Shown here: piece after piece, positions 57,725-64,000 of the stretch
Layout: each line of letters starts with the position of its first letter
How positions within the stretch are numbered: the first letter of the stretch is position 1
Source of the DNA: Mesocentrotus franciscanus
Lineage: Eukaryota; Echinodermata; Echinoidea; Camarodonta; Strongylocentrotidae
Reading direction: 5' to 3'
Length of the DNA stretch: 64,000 nucleotides
NCBI GenBank assembly: GCA_037976565.1
Contig: CP137666.1
Location: 9,418,592-9,482,591, forward strand
Made by a program: the position numbers and the translations under genes
The notes under the pieces: model-generated
The model's database searches: none
The model's input: only the letters and a program-made list of their open reading frames with translations
What the model was told of the DNA's origin: nothing

Positions 57725-57930
57725 AAGAAAGTGAAGAAGGAGAAGAAGAAGAAGAAGAAGAAGAAAATGAGGAAGAGGAAGAGGAAGAAGAAGAGGGTGA
57801 AGAAAAAGAAAAAAGGAGAAGAAAAAGGTGAAGAAGAAAAAAAAAAGAAGTAGAAGAAAAAGGAGGAAGAAGAGGAAGAGAAAAGACGAAAAATGAGGTC
57901 GAGGAGAAAGGGAAGAAGGGAAGAGAAATG
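57725..57930. repeat. GAA/GGA purine tract
   Basis: About 200 bp almost entirely purine on the plus strand (gaagaagaag, gaggaagagg). It could form triplex or H-DNA. Confidence 0.92.
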
Positions 57931-58021
57931 CTAATCATTACCATCAAATGGTCAGATCACAGCAGCACTCACCACTATTGCTCACATATCCTTTCAAGCA
58001 ATTCAAAATTAATCAATATAT

Positions 58022-58112
58022 CGTCTGTTCAGAGCCAGAAGGGAGTTAGATCTGTGTTATGGTACACATTTTATACATGTATAAGTTAACCTCATTCTGG
58101 CTCTCAACAGAT
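58022..58112. repeat. CCAGAAGGGC hairpin repeat, copy 7
   Basis: cgtctgttcagagccagaag and the inverse arm ending attctggctctcaacagat, flanked by ATAT on both sides. Confidence 0.87.
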
Positions 58113-60159
58113 ATTTCATAAAAAGCATTGAACCACACAATATAATATCAAACATGTAGGTATATTTTCATCTCAGTATATCATTTAATTTTGACACTCT
58201 GCACTCCAAAACCTTTACATTTTTCACTTCTGAAAATTCAAATTCAAGCTCTAATTCAGAGAAGTAAATATTGGTCCAACACTGGACACAATGACTCATA
58301 TAGAATTTTAAAGCTTTGATTTTTTCTTCTGCATGATACATTTTCTCCATTTTCTCTTCTGGAATTTCATGGGCCTTACATAAAAATAATTCAATATACT
58401 TTGTTCACTTGAAGGTACCTTCATGGTCATTTTAGGTTATTTTTGTTCAAGAAGATAATCTCAGTGTTGGTCAAAGTAGATATTCATGCATACATGAATA
58501 CAGAAATACATGCCTTCTTACATACACGAAATTGCTCCTTCATGAAAAGCAACACCTTCAAAAATGTCTTGCAAACCAAAAGAGGTTTTTTAATTTCATC
58601 GAAGAAAACATCAGTCAATGAACATAGTTTCCCTGGACCAGAAAAAATACAATTACAGTGCAATGATCAGACATATATTCTAAAATAAAATAAAACTCAA
58701 ACGAATGCAAATGTTCTTCTAACACTACTTCACCAAAAAAAAATTAATATAAGTTGAGATTCTTTAGAGCTATATATATGGATTTCTGAGGATATTATCT
58801 CCCAAACATGACGTAATACTTTACTGTTGCAATGCAAAAACACTTGATGTTGTAGCCTTTTTCTACCCAAATGGAAGTCCCCCATGTATTTTATGTGGTT
58901 TTTGGGGTGGTGAAGGAAAAATATCTTAAAAAATAGACATGTCGAGGTCAAAAAAAAAATTTTTTAAAATGGGGTTAAAATATTACAGATCACAGCAAAA
59001 ATACTTTATCATCTCATTCGGAAATCCAAGATTTTCTCATCCCCCCAATCAAAATACATACATACATACATACAGAAATAAACACAAGTCTTTCAACAAA
59101 AATGCAAAAATAATAATAATAAAACTAAAGTTTTGGCAGAAAAATGAAATAATCCCATGACAGAGTAGGAAGATGACATTACATTTATATTGATGAAAAG
59201 AAAAAAATCTTTAAAAAATCTTTAAAAAATAAATACAAGCAACAGAGGACTTGAAGGTAATAGAACTCTCTTTGGGAATAATAAAATATTGATTTTTTTT
59301 TTCCATGTACAGTTAAATACATTTGCAAGAAAAAAATGTACATTTACATTTACTAAGACATTTGTGTTCAGCATCCAATTGGTCTTGAAAACGACTTCAC
59401 AGTTATATTAATCCACTGGAAAGTGGAAACGATTCATTTTCATCAAGACATATTTCTAATGGGTTTCATCCCAAATGATCTCAGGCTTAGGGGGTTAAAC
59501 AAGGTGTTTTAAATTCAGATGGGAGTGGTATTCAAGATTCTGCCCTCCCCCTAAAAAAGAAAAAAACAAAAACAAAACAAAACAAGAGGGTTCTTTAATT
59601 GCACAAATGATTCTGATTTCATGCATTACTATGAAAGTAATCAATTGGACGGTTCATGATGAATGAACATTTTAAAATGTACCTTCAGAATAACAGACCT
59701 GTAGAAATAATAACAAATATGTTAAACATAGTATATCACCTTTTGTCACTTAATACATTTGATTTTGATATAATCAAATTCCCAATATTTCATATTATCA
59801 TAAAACCCTTCACCTTGTGACCCGAACTGTGAATGAATCAAAGGGAAAAGCACACAAAAGCCTGACTATGCAGACTGGCAAACAAAAGTGCCAATTCTCT
59901 ATCATTGATTTAGTGTACTTAATTGTGTTGATTAATTATGATGTAACATAATTTCCCAATTAATGTAAGCATTGAGGAAAACAAATATATCCATAATTTT
60001 CTGAATCCTTATCTAAAACTATCACATGAACCTAGATTAAAATTACTGAAATTGAATCAAATGAAATGAAAATAAATTGCAAGTACTCCCTAGTCATGAA
60101 ATACCTACTGAAAAGCAAGAGTCGCTTCAATGTAACATGTCTGTGTCAAATACATACAG

Positions 60160-60236
60160 GCTGACTCTGTTAGGAGACATAAGGGCAATAACTCATACAC
60201 AGAGTTGACACCCTTCTGGCTCTGAACAGGCGGTAT
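60160..60236. repeat. CCAGAAGGGC hairpin repeat, copy 8
   Basis: Left arm decayed (ggagacataagggcaataac); right arm good (gacacccttctggctctgaa, cagg). Confidence 0.8.
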
Positions 60237-61106
60237 GCCCTTCAAATTTTTGAAGTATCCTTAAATAGTTATAATTAGTATTCATGATACACCCTGTGTA
60301 CATGTAAGAAACCTCTAAAATGTATAAATGTCTTTCTTTCATTGTCAGTAGGAAAAAACAGATAAAATTGGGGACAGCTGTTATGGCCTTACTAAAATTG
60401 CTAAGTCTTGTAAAATGGTCCCTCACAGTATACTGCTCCCTAATGTCTTGTTCTTGAACCTTTCACTGAAAGTCTGACCCTCACTATCCTTTCAATATCT
60501 GTGCTTTCTTTGATGAAAAGCTTCTTTCCTTCTTGTCTAATTCATTAATAATCTTGCACCTGAATATCATTTGAAAGAAAGAAACAGGATGGAAAAATTG
60601 GTCAATTAAATAAAATTCCATACTATTAAAAACAAACCGATACGTTCAGGTTTTCATTATTCGGACATACATGTAGGTCACATCCTGATGCAGGTTTTGA
60701 CACAAAGGTAGGAAAACTAAATTCAGAGAAATTAAAGAAATAAAACTTTGCATGGTTAATGGTGACCCTTCGATTTCCTATCTCACCTGAATCCCTGAAT
60801 CATAGACATGATTGACTATAACAATTACTTCCATGAAATAGACGGTTTTCCTTTCAGCAAAAATCTAAAGTGGTTGTAAATTCATTGTCATTTGAAATTT
60901 CAATTCATGATTAATCCAATCAATAACAAATTAACATGCAACAGTGTTCAGACATGATCATATTTGATAGTTAAAGATCTCCTCATAAATTATATAATGT
61001 CATGATTATATTTTTTGGAATAATTTCATCTCGTTTTCATACCACAAGCCTATATTATAAACTGAGGTAAGACATAACTCTCTAGGCACATCAATTTTTA
61101 CATTAC

Positions 61107-64000
61107 TCATGATTCATATACCGTCTTCAATCTTGCAAGTAGAGCATCACATGTCTTCTTGGCATCTCCTAGCAACATGCCGGTGTTTTGCTTGAAGAAT
61201 ATTGGGTTGTCTACGGCGGCATAGCCAACTCCTAGTGATCTCTTCATGACGACCACTTGCTTAGACTTCCATACCTTCAGTACTGGCATGCCAGCAATGA
61301 TGGAGTTGGGATCCTCTTCAGCAGCAGAATTGACTGTGTCGTTGGCACCGATGACAAGAACCAGGTCGTTTTGAGGGAAATCATCATTGATTTCATCCAT
61401 CTCAAGGACAACATCATAGGGTACACCAGCTTCAGCCAGAAGGACATTCAGCTGACCAGGCATGCGACCAGCAACAGGATGGATACCAAATCGGACATTC
61501 TTTCCACGTTTGTTAAGCACATCCACCATTTCAGCAATGGGGTACTGGGCCTTTGCAACGCATAGACCATAGCCAGGGACGATGATGATGTTGTTGGCTT
61601 CGTCGATCATGTCAACTGTGTTTTCTACATTGATCTCTGTGTGGGTGCCTGTGATTTCCATTGGTTTGCCGCCAGCTGTGGTCAGGGTTCCATAGCCACC
61701 AAAGATAACATTGGTCAGAGAACGATTCATAGCCTTGCACATGATGTACGAGAGGATGGCTCCTGAAGACCCAATCATGGCACCAACGATGGTCATTAGG
61801 TTGTTGTTCAACATGAAGCCTTCTGCACATAGAGCCCAGCCACTGTAGCTGTTCAGCACAGTGATGACAACAGGCATGTCAGCGCCACCAATGGCTGCTG
61901 TCAGGGTGACTCCCATAACCGAGGAGAGAACACTAGTTGCAGTCAAGCAGCTCATATCCATAGCATAACCTGGGTTTGTCATGTAGTATGCCATGGCACC
62001 AACATTCGCAGCCATGAGTCCCAAGTTGAGAGCGTTGGTCCAGGGAGAAGAAGAGGTTCAGAACTGAGCACACCTTGTAGCTTACCATATGCAATGAGAG
62101 AACCTGTGAAGGTGACACCACCAATGTATGTTCCAAAGTAAAGGAAAGCCTTGGTCATTCCTGCAGCTGCCGGATCTGCAGCAAAGTGGGCAGCTTCTGC
62201 CATGTATGTGGATACACAGGTGAGAACTGCAGCAAGACCAACAAAGCTGTGGAAGGCAGCAACAAGCTGGGGTAGGTCAGTAATGGCCATTCGCTTAGCA
62301 ATGGTGGTACCAATGAGACCACCTACACCGATGGCTGCACCCATCTGTGCGCACAACTCTGGCGAAGCCTTGAGCCCAACAAGTGTGGCAATCATACCTG
62401 TGGATACACCAATCATGCCTAGAGAATTACCAACTCTACATGATGATTGCGATGACAGTCCACTCAAAGCACCAACACAGCAAAGAGAACCTGCGAGGTA
62501 AGCAATCTCCTGCATGGAATAGCCCGTCATTTCAGCCCCCAAGTAGGATCCAATGCCAATGGCACCAGGAAGAAGGTATAAATAGTTGTATTCTGGTGGA
62601 TCATCTGGACGGCGGAACATATCCAACATCCTTTTGGTGACGAGGAAGCCTCCAAAGATGTTGATGGATGAGATAAATGCTGCAATGGCAGCAAGTGTGG
62701 CAGGTGTGGAGTCAGGATAATAACCTCCACTCATGCATACAAGACCCCCTACAGCTGTGATGCCAGATATGGCATTTGTCACTGACATCAAGGGTGAGTG
62801 AAGGGCAGGTTGAACTCCCCAGACTGTGTGGTAGCCAACAATTCCAGCTAGAGAGAAGGTGGTGAGCATGGTGTTGAATGCAGCATTCGGAGACAGAACT
62901 CCAAAGCCATACAGTGATCCTAATCCTGCCGTATACATCAGGGAACTGTTCAGGGTATCTCTAAAGGGGCTTGGTGGTGGAGCCTCAACTGCTACTGGCT
63001 TGGGTGGGGGTGGTGGAGGAGCTGGTAATACTTTTGGTGGTGGGGGTGGCCAAAGAAGCTGGCCTTCCTTTAAGATGATAGAGCCTCGGTAACTTCATCT
63101 TCTAGGTCAATGTGGTAGTAGCCTTTGGGTCCGAGAGAGAGGAGGAACTTTGAGATATTATTGCCGTACAAGGTGCTGGACTGGGTTGGAAGGCGACTGG
63201 GTAGATCTGTGTAACCAATGTGGGTAACACCTTTATGAACAGACAGCTCATTTGGCTTTGTGGTTTCAATGTTGCCCCCTGCTTCCGCAGCCAAGTCCAC
63301 AACAACAGACCCCTCCTTCATTGATTCAATCATTTCTTTGGATATCAGCTTTGGTGCAGGCTTACCTGGAATTAAGGCAGTTGTAATGAGGATGTCGACT
63401 TCTTTGCATTGCTTAGCAAACAGTTCCATTTCTGCCTTTATGAACTCTGGAGACATTTCCTTAGCATACCCACCAGTTCCTTCTCCTGATTCCTCAAACT
63501 TCAGCTCCAAGAACTCAGCTCCCAGTGACTGCACCTGTTCTTTGACGGCAGCTCTTGTATCAAAACCTCTCACAATAGCTCCCATATTCTTTGCTGTGCC
63601 CATTGCAGAGAGTCCAGCTACACCTCCTCCAATGACAAGAGCTTTTGCTGGTGGGATCTTTCCAGCAGCAGTGATCTGACCTGTGAAGAACCTGCCAAAG
63701 TTATTAGCTGCTTCTAAAACAGCTTTGTAGCCTGCAATATTTGCCATTGAACTAAGGGCATCAAACACTTGGGCTCTGCTTATACGAGGAACACAGTCCA
63801 TGGCGTACACTGTAGCCTGCCTCTCCGCTAATTTATCCAGCAACTCCTTGTTTTGTGCCGGGTACATGAAACTGATGAGATTTGTGCGATCTCTGAGAAG
63901 ACCCACTTCTTCCATACTAGGAGCACGTACCTTCAAAACCAGATCTGACTTGAAAGCATCATCTCTGCTCACAATCTTCGCACCGACTTCTTCATAATCT
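61107..64000 (-). CDS. NNT: NAD(P) transhydrogenase, mitochondrial (5' part beyond window)
   Basis: Transfers hydride from NADH to NADP+ in the inner mitochondrial membrane, driven by proton flow; supplies matrix NADPH. Order along the minus strand: domain I (alanine dehydrogenase/PNT type) with the NAD site [20 protein letters not shown] and [19 protein letters not shown]; a Pro-rich linker at about 62980-63060; the membrane domain II, from [10 protein letters not shown], with [20 protein letters not shown] and many hydrophobic helices; and the NADP(H) domain III with [54 protein letters not shown] and [16 protein letters not shown]. Ends VYES at TGA 61107-61109. About 964 codons are visible of some 1,080. 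Coding continues to 64000. No intron interrupts this. Two one-base losses shift frame, at about 63072-63080 and 62037-62041. Confidence 0.95.
62037..62041 (-). other. NNT: NNT frameshift site 2
   Basis: On the coding strand EPLLLPG is followed by ACCAACGCT ([15 protein letters not shown]) in the next frame. Reading GGGACC instead of GGACC restores the frame. The membrane domain continues in register on both sides. Confidence 0.85.
63072..63080 (-). other. NNT: NNT frameshift site 1
   Basis: [10 protein letters not shown] meets TAA, while [14 protein letters not shown] follows one base back. One added base near TCATCTTAAAGG restores a continuous linker between domains I and II. Confidence 0.85.

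Larger units (their letters stand above)
56341..61106. other. Intergenic region between atos and NNT
   Basis: Holds a hAT-like fragment (56385-56420, gcacgtagccagggggacct), GA and GAA tracts (56786-56875, 57725-57930) and two hairpin repeats (58022-58112, 60160-60236). The right part is presumably the NNT 3' UTR. No gene recognised. Confidence 0.6.

Noticed and set aside
61107..64000. Bacterial contamination as source of the intronless NNT
   Set aside because: Order and linker match the single-chain animal enzyme rather than split bacterial subunits, and surrounding DNA holds the same hairpin repeat (60160) as the atos introns.

Overview
The window looks like nuclear DNA of a marine invertebrate deuterostome, most likely an echinoderm. 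This is inferred from split genes with GT/AG introns, the AT-rich background, the abundant tacatgtaca and taggcctacatgta words, many short transposons with hAT, Harbinger and TTAA-type ends, and the gene content. It is not bacterial; most of the 64 kb is intron or intergenic DNA.

Layout. 1-4800: a tandem array of U5 spliceosomal snRNA genes. Seven full-length copies and one decayed copy occur on both strands in a 2,027-bp repeat that continues past the left edge. Every intact copy has the same upstream element (PSE) at -62 to -44. 5433-8085: the last two coding exons (+) of a DC-STAMP-domain (DCST1/2-like) protein, encoding its C-terminal zinc finger. 8086-13603: intergenic. 13604-56092: one gene on the minus strand, the Atossa homologue (atos; ATOSA/ATOSB, formerly FAM214), rebuilt here as 11 coding exons with matching splice phases, from a five-codon first exon (MKSSV) to the stop at 13604. 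Its three largest introns (15.6, 9.8 and 9.2 kb) hold most of the mobile DNA. 56093-61106: intergenic, with the likely atos promoter. 61107-64000: nicotinamide nucleotide transhydrogenase (NNT, minus strand, 5' end beyond the window), with no intron in about 2.9 kb of coding sequence.

The mobile DNA includes hAT elements with perfect 8-bp target duplications (7107-7481, 15375-16995), Harbinger-like elements with 3-bp duplications (32575-32970, 36772-38198), TTAA elements (48619-48902, 54279-54565), several foldback repeats, at least eight copies of an 80-95 bp hairpin built on the core CCAGAAGGGC, and a roughly 2.3-kb unit (49560-51824) whose inverted ends each drive inward a different broken gene, one THAP-like zinc finger and one SAP domain.

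Quality note. atos has three and NNT two single-base frameshifts, all five repaired by adding one base, and at least three lie in or beside a short homopolymer. That pattern points to assembly errors rather than gene decay. The one-T loss in loop 1 of two U5 copies probably has the same cause. The unit at 49560-51824 is different: its shifts look like extra bases and fit real decay.
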